The notes below the pieces were generated by a model. It worked only from the letters and a program-made list of their open reading frames with translations. It was not told the origin of the DNA and did no database searches. Below are positions 31,995 through 44,787 of a stretch of DNA of 64,000 nt, piece by piece (within the stretch, counting starts at the first letter, position 1; the number at the start of each line of letters is the position of its first letter). The stretch lies in the NCBI RefSeq assembly GCF_026914185.1, contig NC_070558.1:8503501-8567500 (forward strand), in the 5' to 3' direction. The translations under genes and the position numbers were made by a program. Source of the stretch: Puccinia triticina (Eukaryota; Basidiomycota; Pucciniomycetes; Pucciniales; Pucciniaceae).

Positions 31995-33186
31995 GAGCCT
32001 GTACCATAGCCGGTCAAAAAACAGTTTTTCCCCCAGAAATTATTTTCTTTGCAAAAAAACTGTTTTCACCAAGAAACACATACCACAGCGCCTGTTTTTT
32101 GACATATCCAGAAAATAGTTTTCCTCAAAAATGGGTGCTTTTCAAAAACAGGTCTGACCCTGTTTTTTGACCGCTATTTTTCCACTGGAGTGCCATCTAC
32201 AGATGCCAAAGTCCATCACTTTCAATCTCATTGATCCAGTTGTCCTTAAGGACACCATCCCATCACTCTCATGATCTCATCAGAACCCAGATCTCCAAAC
32301 TTGCCACCAACACCGGCTTCAATGTCTGAATCCACAGTCCAGCCCAAACTACAGTTGTCTCTCTCAATCAATTTATACAGCTGTCTCTCTCTCTTGATCA
32401 ATACGGCTGTCTCTCTCAATCAATTGATACAGTTGTCTTTCTTGATCATGATTTATTGCTCTTATTATTCAGATCTTGTCTTTCTTTGATCTATTTCTTT
32501 TATCACTTGGTCTTACAATTGTATGGTCTTCTTTCTTGGTTGCACTCTGGTCTTCTTTCTTGATCACACTTTGCCATGATGTATTGCTCAATCTGATCAC
32601 ATGGTCTTTTTATTGGTCATAATCTTATATAGCTCTTATAAACAAGGGAGGAAAAAATCTGATAGGTATGTTTGAGGTTACATGGTCAATTGAGCCCATT
32701 CATTGACAACTCTACCACAAGATTGTTGAAAGTGGCTCGTTCCATTCAAGTTATTTCACGGAAAAGCTCTGGTCTGACTTCATCGAGTAGGAAGCGAGTG
32801 TACCTGGCTTCTCCGCCGTCGCCATAGTATACTTCACATGTATTCCAGATGCTTCCGAGGTATTTTCAAGCAATCCCGGCGGCAGCGACTGAAATCAAGA
32901 TGTTATTCATCTCCATGAGTCAGCGGCAGGAAGTGTTGCGAACAGGTTGTTGTCCATGGTGGTATAGGGTGGTGGATGTGTTGGATGTGTTGGGTGTGCT
33001 GGATCATGATGGTGTGGATGCAATGGTGGTTGATTGTGGATATCCTGGAACCTTGGTGGGATGTTTGTGGTACACGTTTATCACATTCTGTTTTTTCAGA
33101 CATGTGTTTTTCAAAATAACGGAAAAGCGCAAAAGAAAAAACTATTTTCCCTGAACCAGAAAACAGATTTCGTATGGTACAGGCCC
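31995..33186. mobile_element. Harbinger-like MITE, copy 2 (1192 bp)
   Basis: Ends GAGCCTGTACCATAGCC / TATGGTACAGGCCC, with TAA duplicated at 31992-31994 and 33187-33189. The first and last few hundred bp match copy 1 (15252-16780), including AAAACTGTTTTCACCAA and GATCACATGGTCTTTTTATT. The middle lacks the GATGACCGG array and has CTGTCTCTCTCAATCAAT repeats instead. Confidence 0.85.
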
Positions 33187-33189
33187 TAA

Positions 33190-34813
33190 CAGGTGCCAGG
33201 CGGGCTTTACGTTCGGCCAAGCGGGCTTTGGAATTGGCCCAGCGGGCTTGACTTTCTTTCACTTCGGCATGTCAGACAGTCAGACGCGCTTTACTGCTTT
33301 ACCGCAAGCCGATAGATTCTGGACTGGTGAATTAGCGACGAAGGAGGAGAAGGAAACTCGGCGGATGTCTTCTTACCAGTGCCTTCTCCGACCTTCCAAG
33401 GCCTTCATCAACGTCTGTCTTCCTCCCATCGGCAGCCGGTCAACGACACACGAACCGACGCTCACCCGTTCTCCACCGCGGCCAGCTTGGAGTAGATCGC
33501 TTTTCGCCCGTGCACAGGTAGGTCAAAATCCCTTTCTAAGGGATATGCACACGGTTCGCTTGCTGCTTCGTCAACAGCTGTGTCCAGCTTCAGCCAATCC
33601 TTCCTTTTTTCGCTTGTTTTGTTTGGTGTCCATCGTGACCATCATGCACCTCTCCTTCCCTCCTCATATCCACCCAATCCTTTGTTTCTCTTTGGATGAA
33701 AAGAGGGTTGAATCATCGCTCGGTCCTTCGACTCGTCAGCCATATTATTCTGGTCACCGCGGTGTAGATATTTGCTATATGCACGCACCCCAACGTGATT
33801 GTGTTTCAGAGGTTGGGTCCGCGGCGGACACGATCGACTATCGAGTACTTCAACGTTTCAACTTTCTCCGTCTTTGTTCCCTACCTCCCTCCTCCTCATA
33901 TGTACTTGCGCGCGCAGAAAAAGCCTGACTATGGCAGCAGCCGATGTCATAAATATATCTCCTCCCGGACGGCCAAACCTGGCCTGAAGTTCTTTTGACG
34001 CAGCGTTAATCGGGCAAGGCTTCAAGCCTAATTGCATGACATTTACGTGTCCTTTAAGAACCTTGTGTCGAAGGCCGAGCCGATCACTGAACCTCCCGTG
34101 TTATGAGAAGGGCCGGTCGGCTGCCACTGCCAGGTTTTCGGCCACATAACGGTCGGCGCCATAAATTTTCTGATGCGGACCACTCCGCGGGCAGTGGGAA
34201 AGATCGCTTGATCGTGAAGGCTGATCGAGCTTTCCGCTTGCCCTGGCCTGAATCTCCGGCTCCGCTCCATCGGACTTATGTACACATATGCTCCGGAACC
34301 CAGCAATCTGTACCGAAGCCATTGCACATACACCGATCTTCCTGGGGTGAACCAGTCTCTTGCAGAGCCTGTATATACTACAACAAGCATTGAGGAGCCA
34401 ACAACGTCGCTTCCCTGGGCGCTGTGACAGTCTGGGCTCTGGCTGACCGGGGCAAGATTGTCAAACATCAAACGACTCCTTTCTTCGTCGGCATTCGCTC
34501 ACCTCTGTTATCGCCGGATTGTCGGACGAGCTACATATTAACTGCCGATCTCAGCCGCCATCGATTGGCCGTTAACTTTTTCACTCCCTGGAGGCAAGAC
34601 GTCATCGCCTCTGCCGACTTCCAGGCGCGCTTTCATTCAATATCCCATGAATGGCAAACCACAATCCGCCGAGTATTTAAACCCCTTGCCTCCTCCAGCT
34701 GCCCCCCACCATCCCCCCAGCAGGAACCATCCCAGCAAGCAGGAACGAACCACTTGGCTCACTCAAATCAATCCACTTGACTCCCAACCGCCCCTCTGAC
34801 GGATCCACAGAAA
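33190..34813. other. Intergenic / possible 5' region of the next gene
   Basis: Three AGCGGGCTTT-type repeats at about 33196-33250. An open frame of 226 codons (33248-33928) has no motif and lies in low-complexity sequence. An overlapping minus frame (34043-34471) is also unconvincing. Nothing assigned. Confidence 0.35.
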
Positions 34814-36018
34814 ATGTTGCAAGCTGTCGGTTTGATTCTTGACCTATCCTTGCAATCTTCTTCCCTATTTCCTTCCTATCCGACTCGTGATGTCAAGCCC
34901 GTCTACAAGTTTATCTATCTATCTTATTTCTCGACTCTCACCTGCTTCGGCTATTCTGCTCCTGAGAATCTCATCTTGGTCACATAGATGCTAACGTTTT
35001 CTTGGCCTTTTATCTGTCTTCATCCAGGCTCAGCAACAGCTTCCCGTGTCCGCAAAGAACCCCGGTCAGAAACTCGAGAATGAGAAACTCAGTCTCTCAG
35101 TCGCCTCTGAGGCTCCCTCGGCTACGGACATCAAACTCGCCCAGCCAGCTCAACCCGCACCTAAAACTGAAACCAAGCCTGCGGTCGAGGAACAACCCCC
35201 GATCAAACCTAGTCCGCCTCCCCTGCTGATCCTCGATCTCAACGGCTGCCTCTTATATCGCGAGTACCAACCCGGGCGTCCTAAGATCATCCACCCGAGG
35301 CCCCATCTCCATGACTTATTTCAGTATGCGCTCGGCCCTCCTGCCGATCAAGGCAAACATAGCCAGGGCAGCCAGAAGCAAAACTGGGAAGTGCTCATCT
35401 GGAGCTCGGCCCAGCCGAAGAACGTGCAGCTCATGTGCAACGCTATCGAAGTACAAAAACGCCCCAAGCTGTCCAACCGCGGTCAGCGAGCTACCCAACT
35501 CGAGGACATTTCCAATCAATTGGGCTCTCTCAAAATCAATCACGGCGAGGCTGAGGGCAGCAAGAAAGCCGAACTGATCCCCCGGCGCGTCTTGGATATC
35601 TGGGACCGAAACCAGTTAGACCTCTCCTCCGTTGATTACGGTCGCAAAGTTTCTACCACCAAAGACTTGCGTAAAATCTGGGACAGGCTCTCTTGGACGG
35701 ATCCCGAAAGCGGCAAAGAGCTTAAATGGGATGCACACAACACTGTGATTGTTGATGATTCGCCCGATAAACTGGTGAGTGTACATCTACACAGTCAACT
35801 TCATCTGTGTTCATTCCAATCGCTACCCCTTTAACTCATTTCCCCTTCCCCGTTCAAAGTCTCTTCAACCCGGCAACCTTTGTATGATCAGCGAGTTTAG
35901 TGGAGATTCAAGTGACAAATCACTCCTAGAGTTGGTCGAAAAACTCAAGTCGCTGAGGAACGCATCCGACATCCCCGAGGCCATCAAGAAGCTCAACGAA
36001 AAGGCGACGGCTACTTGA
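34814..36018 (+). CDS. NIF/FCP1-like HAD phosphatase-family protein
   Basis: The core exon runs from an acceptor just before 35031 (CATCCAG) to 35774. Intron 35775-35859 (gtgagt...aaag) joins in phase 0 to the last exon 35860-36018. The 5' exon probably starts at ATG 34814 (MLQAVGLILDL), but its donor is unresolved. After a Pro/Lys-rich disordered stretch comes LLILDLNGCLLYR, the FCP/SCP motif region, then PRPHLHDLFQYA, WEVLIWSSAQPKNV and VIVDDSPDKL. The C-terminus (SLLELVEKLKSL) is the usual NIF tail. The second Asp of the DxDx(T/V) signature is Asn here (DLNGC). To my knowledge that is common in a fungal NIF branch, and catalysis is uncertain. Confidence 0.8.
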
Positions 36019-37363
36019 TAGAACAATCGACGAGCAGTATCAAAATATGGTTTGAAACAGTGTTGAATAGAGCAATGTCGCATCGATCCATTCAGAATGT
36101 TAATGATGGACTGTACTTGTTTCCGATTCTACGGGTTTTTACCGGCTGCTGATCAGTCGATTGCTCCTTGGTCGAATGTACATTTCTTTCCATCTACATT
36201 TTACGATTAGCAGCCAATCGGCACTCTTGCCATGGACATTCACCACATAATCATGTAAATCGTGTGTCTACCTGAAAGACTCTGTTTTGCACGCACTCAT
36301 TCTTAGCACATCCACCTCCCTACTATTGTAACAATCCAACCTAAATACAATGATGATACTTCCAACCAACCCAATTCAACTCTATGACAATCACATGCGC
36401 CGCCGTTTGCAGATAAATCTTGTTTGTATTTTTTTATTATAATGACCGTACCGAGCTGTCAGCCTCATGTTCCCTTCCCGGTTCTTGCACAGAGCCGCAA
36501 TAAGATATCTTTGGCTGATGCTCATACTATCAAGTCGGAGAAAATTGGGTTTGCCAAGTCGACATTGCGAGCTTTTGGCGACTCAAGTAACATGTCTGCC
36601 AGGGGATCTAGCGCCCATTGTCGACACAAAACATCGATAATTGGTTCCCATTAACCGGGGGAAGTCCAACCCCCAAAGTCCAAACCCCAAAAGGGGCTAT
36701 GCAGAAAGCCGTAAATTTCGCTGGGCATTCCCACTTGTGCTCAAACCCTGCTGAGTTATCTGATCGGTATGACAAGCCAATATTCAGTATAACTACACCC
36801 AGTATTCTAATAGTGGATCCATTGAAGTAAGGTCCCACCCAAAGGAGACGCATTTTCAATCGAAGTGCTTTTATGGACATGTGTGCAAACAAAGAGTGAT
36901 TTAGCGCTACAGTCGACTCATTATAAGGCACGCCCAGGATTTTCATTTTGTTGGTCCAGGCCTGGGATTGTTTCAGCCTTAGGCGTGTATCAGAGCTGAC
37001 CCATTGATGACAGTGGAACACTCAAAACTGTTACTCAGTAATTTTCAACTACTTATAAAACCCCATCCATCTCTGTATCTTGATCAACAATGTTGAGCGG
37101 CGGAAGTATCAGTTCCAAGGAGTCTTACGATCGGATCTGGGTATTATTTGATTATTGAAACTTTTTAGCTTGATTGTCTGCAGACTAACAACAAATTGAT
37201 TCACGAGCCAATGAAAAAAGAAAGATAACAACTACAGTGGGAACCGATTCACAGGAATCAGACTGTATGCGATCGTGCATGCGTGGTACAAGTCCAATAG
37301 AATAAAAGAGGCACCACAAAATCAAGAAGCCCAAGAACTGTGCATGAGTGAAAGACTAAGAGA
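36019..37363. other. Intergenic between convergent genes
   Basis: 3' flanks of the plus-strand NIF gene and the minus-strand DUF7598 gene. A 137-codon minus frame (36608-37021) has no recognisable feature and was not called. Confidence 0.4.
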
Positions 37364-38576
37364 TTATGGGTGAAGGGTATCCTGGGATTTCTTCGGATGC
37401 TCCGACATAATAGTTTTGAACGACGAATAAATCGGGGACGGTTCCACAGGAAGCGAGATAGAATGCTCAGGATGGTTGGGGTTGGTTGCGGTTGAAGTTG
37501 CCTTGCGATGCTGGATGTAGTCGATGATCGGCCGACTGATCTCGAGTGGATGATGGATTCCTTTGGTTTCGGAAGTCTGAAATGGGTTTTCATCCATTTC
37601 CTGGGGCCTGCTGATCATCGAAGGCTTGAGATTTTTGAAGGCCTGAGGAAGAAGGACAAGGAGCAGGAGCTGGTGAGTTAAACTGGTTTCTTTATAGCGC
37701 TAGGAAAGTAGTGGTCGGAACGTGGGTCTTACCTTTTTACCCTTCTTGGCACCTTTCTGGGCAAAATTGAAACCGATCTCAATATCGTCGATGTGTGCCG
37801 TCTTCTTCGCATAGGCCGTGCCAGCATCCAACAAGCTTCTCTTGCTCCGTATCCGTCGCCCAAAGATAACCCCCAAGAAGACGTTGATGATCCCGATAAC
37901 AAACAACATCCAGAACGACGCCCTGGAGGTGGTATTGACGTGATGCGATAGCAGGGCGCAAGAGACGTACACTTGCAAAGCTCCTAAAAAGCCGACTCCG
38001 AATGATTGTCCCAGAGGTGGGAAGAAAAACTGAAAGAATTCTTTTTTGGTGGTGGATTCATGCACAGGTTGGTTAGTTAGTCTTCTCGAGCCATGAGAGA
38101 TGTAGTACTTACTAGGTAACGGAGGAAAAGACAATTCGGAGAGAAGACATAGTATTAGGATGATCATGTTGAACAGTTGTCCTAGAACGAAAAAAAGAAT
38201 ACCCCTGGGGAAGTTGTGGAAACAACACGTTAGAAAGGTCTCGAAACGGTCGGGAACTTAAGGAAAACAGGCGGAGAAGCATCACTGACCCAAATGTGGT
38301 AGGTATATTTGTTTCATTGATGTAGCCACACGCTGATGTTGCTAGCGGCAAGGTGGTAGCATTATTGGACTTGGAAGAGCCGAGGTCTCGCCTCTGACTG
38401 CCGGAGTCAGCTGAGCTGTCCTGAGAATGCCGGTGGACGCCTTGGATGTTAACAACAATCAAGTAGATTTCCATGGCGAATGCGAAAAGAATTGTGACGA
38501 TCGATACCAAGCGCACGACCGAAACCAGGATGAAGGATAACGAGGAACGATTGAATAGTCCGGCTAAAAAAATCAT
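37364..38576 (-). CDS. DUF7598-type four-helix membrane protein
   Basis: Exon 1 is 38576-38290 (MIFLAGLFNRSSLS). Intron 38289-38205 joins in phase 2 to GILFFVLGQLFNMIILILCLLSEL. A further intron lies between about 38116 and 38050 (donor GTAAGT, exact acceptor unresolved) before FFPPLGQSFGVGFLGALQVY. The last exon is 37642-37364 after a GTAAGA donor at 37732. Four hydrophobic segments: about 12-40, 95-120, 130-155 and 165-190. The FP.LG..FG.GFLGALQ, LLSHHV and GIINVFLG.IFGRR blocks match the basidiomycete DUF7598 membrane family. A basic, polar cytoplasmic tail follows. Function unknown. Confidence 0.8.
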
Positions 38577-40553
38577 CTTGCTGCTTGCTGCTCTGCTCAG
38601 TATAGATCTAGGTATGACTCCCTCTCAGAGGTGAGTTCGAGCTGGGAAGAAATTATTATTATGGACAGAAACGATGAGACTGAGTGGTATCAAGTTAACG
38701 CGTATGTGTGAGATGGATAACAGGATATCGATGCGGAGAATTTTTTTAACAAGATGACGAGAGCGAAAGTGACTACAGTGATGTTGAAGAAGATTTGAGG
38801 GCAATAGGGGGAAACTTTCTCAGATCGTCCTTCAAGTCCCAAGGTTACATAGCAGAACTGAGGATGGTTAGCACAAGGTGCATTTGCTCAGGATATGCGC
38901 TTGTTTGTGCGAGGGTATTATTGATTTACCATCAGGGAGTCAAGCAAAAGCTCATCCTGTACTTTCTGCCTTCCTTTCTTCCTTGCTTTTTGCTTCTGTT
39001 TTGCTGATGAGTCACTCAGTCCGGTTAACTGAGTCCCGAGCCACTACTAGCCGTCAGCATAAACATGTACAAAGAAGGTTGGCGGATGGACTCACGAGTC
39101 CTCTCAGGTGGTGCTCAAGGCAACAGCAAGCTCGGCAATCTCGTCCCTTCCCGTTGCAAGATGAAATATCCCAAGCCAAAAGTGGAATGCATTTCCCGTG
39201 GATAATCAGCTTGCTACTGACATTCTATCGAATGTCGGTTTTGTGGGGCTGTGCGTCTGTCAGCCAGTTGCCTCTACTGGACAAAACAAAGGGGATGTGA
39301 TTCGGGGACGACTGCATACATACATATATATCCATGCTATCGAGTCGTCCTACCAACTTTTATCAAGACAAAGGCCAAATGCACTTGTCAGTAGCGCGGA
39401 TCCGCGACATGCCGTTGCCAACAAACGACACGCACTGCGCAGTTGATCCAAAGTGAAACACAGGCCAGCCAGAATCAAGCGATTCAGATTTCTACTTTGA
39501 CAGACATGGCCTCAGGAGTCATCACCACCTGATCGCGCTAAGCCGTTCATGGCTGAGTGCGATTGCCCGGTTGGGCAGAATAGCCTACCCCTTTCCCGTC
39601 GTGGGACCAATCGTTCCTTTGACTGATTCGCAAAGCTGGATGGTGCCCGCCTCCCCGCCCGTTTTTTTACTTGGATTGACTAGATGGCCAAGCGACGGTG
39701 CCCGGTGGAGTGGAAATCTGTGATGTCTCGAATATTTTGGATCAAGTTGCCAAGATATATATGAATATGTCTGGAATCACAGAAAGGAAAGACAGGGTGC
39801 AGTGGCAGAAAGGAGTTGGTAAAAAGAATGTCATACTACTGGGGTGGCGACAACAAAGTGCAAAAAAAGAGAAAAGAATCTGTGGCAAGATTGAAGCTCC
39901 ATCATGGTTTTGGCCACCAATTCACCATGAAAAAAATGATGTGAATAGGTGTCAGGTGACATTTAGTAAAATATGCTGGAATTCCAGTGGCACTCCAGCA
40001 TTACTCCCCTTGAATAACAATGGCCCCTTTTTCATCATCAGGGGGTTCTACCACTTTTCCAAAAGTGTATGGTTGGAGTTAAGGCTGGAGTTAGCTTCAC
40101 GCCACCTACCGCCTAGTCCCCTCAGGTCTTTCATGGTGCAACACCCACAAGAATTCCGGCTGCTGCAACAATCAAGTGGGTCCAGCTCACCCAGACCCTC
40201 AGCCAATCAAAATTTGCAAGCTGGACAACTGTACTCCACCGCAAAGGCAATGAGTCGCAAACAATGGTACACTATTGGCAGCCGGCTCCATAGCAGCCCA
40301 CTCACTTGCAAGCCGGAGAACCCAACCAAGTAGAAGATAGGCTATCTCAATTTCAACAATTGATCAATACAATAGGAGGATTCAAAGGTGGCCATGCATG
40401 ACTTGCATGCACTTTTGCAAGTTGGTGTTCAAGGCTTTTATTGAACACCAAATTTCAAAAAAACATTCAAGCAGGCTTAGGGGGTGTAGTACAGTGTGGC
40501 ATGCATGCACTTTTGCAACTCAGTGTTCAAGAATGAACTTGAACACCGACTTA
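38577..40553. other. Intergenic, unclassified
   Basis: The promoter side of the DUF7598 gene, then AT-rich sequence. A 211-codon frame at 39698-40333 is compositionally mixed, has no motif and overlaps repeat-like sequence. A direct repeat (ATGCACTTTTGCAA...GTGTTCAA) occurs at about 40408 and 40507. Confidence 0.4.
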
Positions 40554-40615
40554 CCAAAGTGTAGAGAATGTTGAAACAGACCCGGGTACCAAATGTACCG
40601 CCGGTACCCGCGCGT

Positions 40616-41465
40616 TGTGGTGGCCCCTCTCGTGGCCAGCTAGTCAGAAGCAGCACTGCTGCCAGCAGATCATCAAGCCTCCACTCTCATCAAGAATTCA
40701 CCTCAAGACTCTCAACATCAAGACCCTCAAGACTCTCAACTCTCTGTTTCCTTCCCCTCTTCCCCAGCTCTCTTCACTTTTCTTGGTCCTAACACAGCAT
40801 ATGTTGTGGGTTTATTCATCTGTTTTTTTCATTTCTTCTCTTCTTTCTTTCTTTTTTTTCTGCTTGTTTTTCTTGTCTGTTCTGAGTGTTTATGTCTTCT
40901 CTTACCTCCTTTTCTTTCTTTCTTTCTACGGGTTCTTTTTCTTTCTGTCTCGTCTCACTGTGATCTCCTTATTTCCTTGTTTTGTGTTCTCTTTTTCCTA
41001 CTTTTCTTGTTTTTTTTAGTGTGTGTGCGCGCGCGTAGCGCGCAGAGGATGTGATGAAATGTATGTGACATGTCACCCAGAGTCCAAGTTCAGCTCGAAC
41101 TTGGACAATGGGTGGCCATGGCATTTTGATCCCCAGAATACAGACCATCACGGAGTTTATTGATCATATCATCAGAGTTCAGAACCTTCAAGCACGGCTC
41201 GCCAATCCTCCTTCATTCAGAGTTCGAGATCCCTTCCCTTATTCTTCCTTAAAGATCACCATCCCCAACTTCCTCAAAACAAAACAACTGCTGCCGAGGA
41301 TCTAAAACCCCGGCAAACCTCTCAAAACCACCACACCCCAACAGCTATCCTAGATCCCCATTTTCCAGCGCTCATTCCTACGGACCACCCAGCCACGAGG
41401 GCAGCCTAAACAGCAAATCTCCCCTCAACCGACTGCCACCGCTTAGCACGGACAGGAGTCCCTCA
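40616..41465 (+). mobile_element. Solo LTR, 850 bp (copy 2)
   Basis: TGTGGTGGCCCC...GAGTCCCTCA with the 4-bp duplication GCGT (40612-40615, 41466-41469). Homologous along its length to 23577-24451. The same orientation and the same T-rich, GCGCGCGTAGCGCG and TTGGACAATGGGTGG blocks are kept. Confidence 0.8.
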
Positions 41466-42473
41466 GCGTTTTCTGCAAAAAACGGGCACCCGGCACCACA
41501 TCCCGCACCGCCAGGCGGGTACCAGGTGTCTTTTAGGCGGGTACCACGGGTACCAGCCGTTTTTCTTTTGTAAACTCAATCTCCCAAGTCCAATAGGACT
41601 TTGTATTTGTGTCAGCGGCGGCAATACCAAGACTACTGTCTTTTAGCTACGCCGGCTGCAAAGATTATTTATGAGGATAGTTAGGTAGAAAAGGGTACGG
41701 TGATTGGTAGATACTAATCACCGGTGGAAGCTTTAGAAAATAATTTTTAAATAATTTTATTACGGAGGGGCTTGACTTTGTGAAAAGTCAAGGGTATTTA
41801 AGTGCCCTCCGTTTAGAATTTCAGGGCCTGCAGGGCAGGGGTGTTTTGCATTGCCTGATTTACAGGTGTGGTTTGCTGGGATAACCCCGTCTGGAATCTG
41901 GAAAGATTCCGGAAGATAATTAAGGAAAGGGGAACTCACTTCTAGTACCCAAGTCCTCTTCCTTAGAGTAACAAAAAGAAATGTGTCAAAAGGGCGCGCA
42001 CTGCCACTGGAAAATGTTGTGAAGGTTAGAACTTCAATCTGATACTGGCTTCTGAAACGGTATAGGTTTGTTGAGGTAAGAGTTGAGGAACAGATAGTAC
42101 AGCATCAGGAGTTGGGGTGGATGAAGATGATTGCCTCTTTCTTAGCAGAAAGAGTTCATGCTTTTTATACTCTAAGGTCTGGGTCTTTTTACCGTAGAGA
42201 TCTAAGTCTCTAGGGCTAGTCCGTGACTTTTACGGGAGCTCATCTTCCTGTCATACCTTCAGTCACGAAGATGAGCTCTTCTCCAACAGGGGCTCATTTT
42301 CTTGACACAAATTACAAAGATGAGCGCTTCCTACTAGGATGAGCACTTGTGATTCAGCAATTCTAGTCGCAATATCTCAAATAAGTTTCCTAACATAATC
42401 ACACATGTACAAGTGGTTGGTGCGCCTGGTTGGTAGCAATTCCACGTCACAACTGCGCATGCGGGCCATAACT

Positions 42474-42597
42474 CTCATTGAGTCGCGGGACCCAATTGGG
42501 ATTCATTGAGTCGAGGGACCCAATTGTAATTCATTGAGTCGCAGGACCCAATTGTAATTCATTGAGTTGCAGGACCCAATCGTAATTCATTGAGGCA
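42474..42597. repeat. 30-bp tandem repeat, 4-5 units
   Basis: Unit approximately ATTCATTGAGTCGCAGGACC + CAATTGTA. Units differ by single C/T or G/A changes. Confidence 0.85.
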
Positions 42598-42827
42598 TCT
42601 TGGTGAGGTTCACGGTTGATGTGTCGGAGGTATACATATCCATCTCCGAAGCAGGCCCTGAGCCAGGGCTGCCCCCCGGGGGATGGGCGGTACTTGGGGG
42701 TGGTACCCGGGTACCACACCTCTTTTTGCCAAAAAAAGGACACCCGGGACCGCATCCGGAACCGCCTGGCGGGTGCGGGGCCCGGGTACCTAGCAACGGG
42801 TACCTTTTTACATTCTCTACCAAAGTG

Positions 42828-44088
42828 CATGCAATTCACATCTGGCCAACTTTGAAACCTGTAGTTCAGAGAGATCATATATAATTGCAAGCACTTAAAA
42901 AACCAGTAGTAGTAGAAGAACTGAAGGAAAACAATGATAATAAGGAACAATTCACCATGAAGAAAAATGTATCACAAGTATTTTACCTAGTTATTGCTAG
43001 TTGAAATTTGTTTACAGACTTTTGAGAATGGTGATGAACTGAGAGAGAATAAATAAGAATGTAAGGAAAAAACATGTTGAGCTGATGAATTGAACAACAT
43101 AACAAATCCCAAGTACCTCTTCTCCTCCGCCTGAAAAATTATTCTCTGAGGACTTTGTTTATGAACGCAACTGGCCAATAGGCACTACTTGACAGAGTTG
43201 ATTTATCTAGATAAGCAATTGTTCCAGTTTGCTTGATAAAATTGACTTTAACTTGGGTCAATATTGGGGTTCAGTTGATGTGATGATGGTTGGTGATGGT
43301 CTTGGTTTCTGATTCCGACTGAGGTGGTTCTGAGTTTGTTCACTGAGAAGAAAGACTGAGAGAAAATTCTGGAAGTGTTTTTGAGCTTGTGACTATGTCA
43401 TATGACATGTGGTTGACATTTCATCCAACAAAACCCCCTAATGAACAAAAACAAAAACTTGCCCATCTTGTTGGCCCGCAAAAATGTGACTGTCATTAAA
43501 AAATTTGAAGGAAGACATGGTTCATGTCACCCAGCTGCTCAACCAAACAAACATGTCTTCTGTCAATGTGTTGACAACATATGTATTTTTGTGGGCAGGA
43601 CTAACAAGTTGCCTAACAGGCTGGGAGAGTAAGTTTTAGGGCTTTTGGTGTATTAAGATGGACCGTCTTAACGGTTCACATTGTAAAAACCCCGGGGAAG
43701 GAAGAAAATGTACCACCTGACCACACAATCATAGTGGGCATCAACTCTCCCCCGGAGAGGTATAACACAAGTCCATAACACACATCTGATGATTTAGTAA
43801 CCTTGCTGATGGCTTGCTTTGCTGATTTCACAATTCTTGGTAAACTGCTTCTGCTAGTGCCTTGCTGACCTGAATAAAATCACAGGTAAATTTACAACTT
43901 TATTTACATTAGTTTGCTGATGCAGCATCCAGAAGAGTCACTAACTCAGATGTGAAACATCCTCATAGGCCATATTGAAATTTGCTTAAATTTAGAGCAG
44001 ATTTTAAAGTGTTTCTGAACAGCTTTCATAAAAATTGGTGAATTTCACTTCAGAAGCACCTCCACTTGGAGAGATTTCCAAAATTTAG
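42828..44088. other. Intergenic, unclassified
   Basis: AT-rich. Open frames under 65 codons without motifs. Nothing supportable. Confidence 0.4.
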
Positions 44089-44091
44089 ATT

Positions 44092-44236
44092 GGAGGACTT
44101 CCTGTGCAACCTGGGACCCCCCCCCCCCCCAGAGGTACATTTAGAGCCAAAAAGTCTAGATTTATGCAGGGAAATCTAGATTTTTGGGCTCCAGATTACT
44201 TCTGGGAGACCCGCAGATCTTGACGGGAAGTCCTCC
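44092..44236. mobile_element. 145-bp MITE (GGAGGACTTCC family), copy 1
   Basis: TIR GGAGGACTTCC / GGAAGTCCTCC with ATT duplicated (44089-44091, 44237-44239). A poly-C run (44118-44131) lies inside. A second member is at 51311-51489. Confidence 0.75.
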
Positions 44237-44419
44237 ATTGTTTGACGGACCTACTTTGCGCAGCAGAGGAAAACTCTTTGCGCACAGAATTGTCCCATCA
44301 ATTGCTTGACGGTCCCCGGGGATGTTCAACCTGCCAAAACTCGGTCAGTCGGGTACACCGCCCCTCAAAAACAAAGTTCAAGGGGCCAAGGCAGCCGCTG
44401 TGCCAATGGCTGGCATAGG

Positions 44420-44750
44420 CCAGTCATTGAGCGGAGTACATATGTATACACAACTCCCCCAATGACCGGACAGTAACATGGTGTGCAAGTTGCCGGTCAT
44501 CAAGGGGCTTCTGTACTCCTGTCCATGACCGGTTCCTTGTCATCGAGAGGAGTAAACACTCCCTTCAGTGACCGGTTAGTTTGCTCCGGTCATTGAGAGA
44601 AGTGAGCCCTCCATTCAATGACCGGCTTCGCTCCGGTCATCGAGATGCATACATCCCGATAACCAGAACAAACCGGTCATCAAGGGATTAGGGGAGTGAT
44701 CACTCCTCTTGATGACCAGATGGAACCGGTCATCTCAATGACCCAAAGCC
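44420..44750. repeat. GATGACCGG palindromic minisatellite (block 3)
   Basis: Degenerate TGACCGGT...CCGGTCAT units with GGAGT(A/G) spacers, next to the 44788 MITE. More units lie at about 45175-45300 on its far side. A host MITE for this block was not delimited. Confidence 0.75.
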
Positions 44751-44787
44751 TTCTATTGTGACACGTTCCACGTAGTCACACTCCTCA

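Larger units (their letters stand above)
40562..42819. mobile_element. hAT-like non-autonomous element, 2.26 kb
   Basis: A perfect 10-bp TIR TAGAGAATGT / ACATTCTCTA and the perfect 8-bp target duplication CCAAAGTG (40554-40561, 42820-42827). An 8-bp duplication with a YARNG-type terminus (TAGAG) is the hAT signature. GGTACC-rich, partly palindromic subterminal repeats sit at both ends. It contains a solo LTR and a 30-bp tandem repeat. No transposase gene. Confidence 0.85.

Noticed and set aside
33248..33928. A 226-codon plus frame as a gene
   Set aside because: No domain, mixed composition, no splice or promoter support.
36608..37021. A 137-codon minus frame as a gene
   Set aside because: No recognisable features, and it lies in the 3' flank between convergent genes.
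39698..40333. A 211-codon plus frame as a gene
   Set aside because: No motif, starts in repeat-like sequence, and no consistent coding character.
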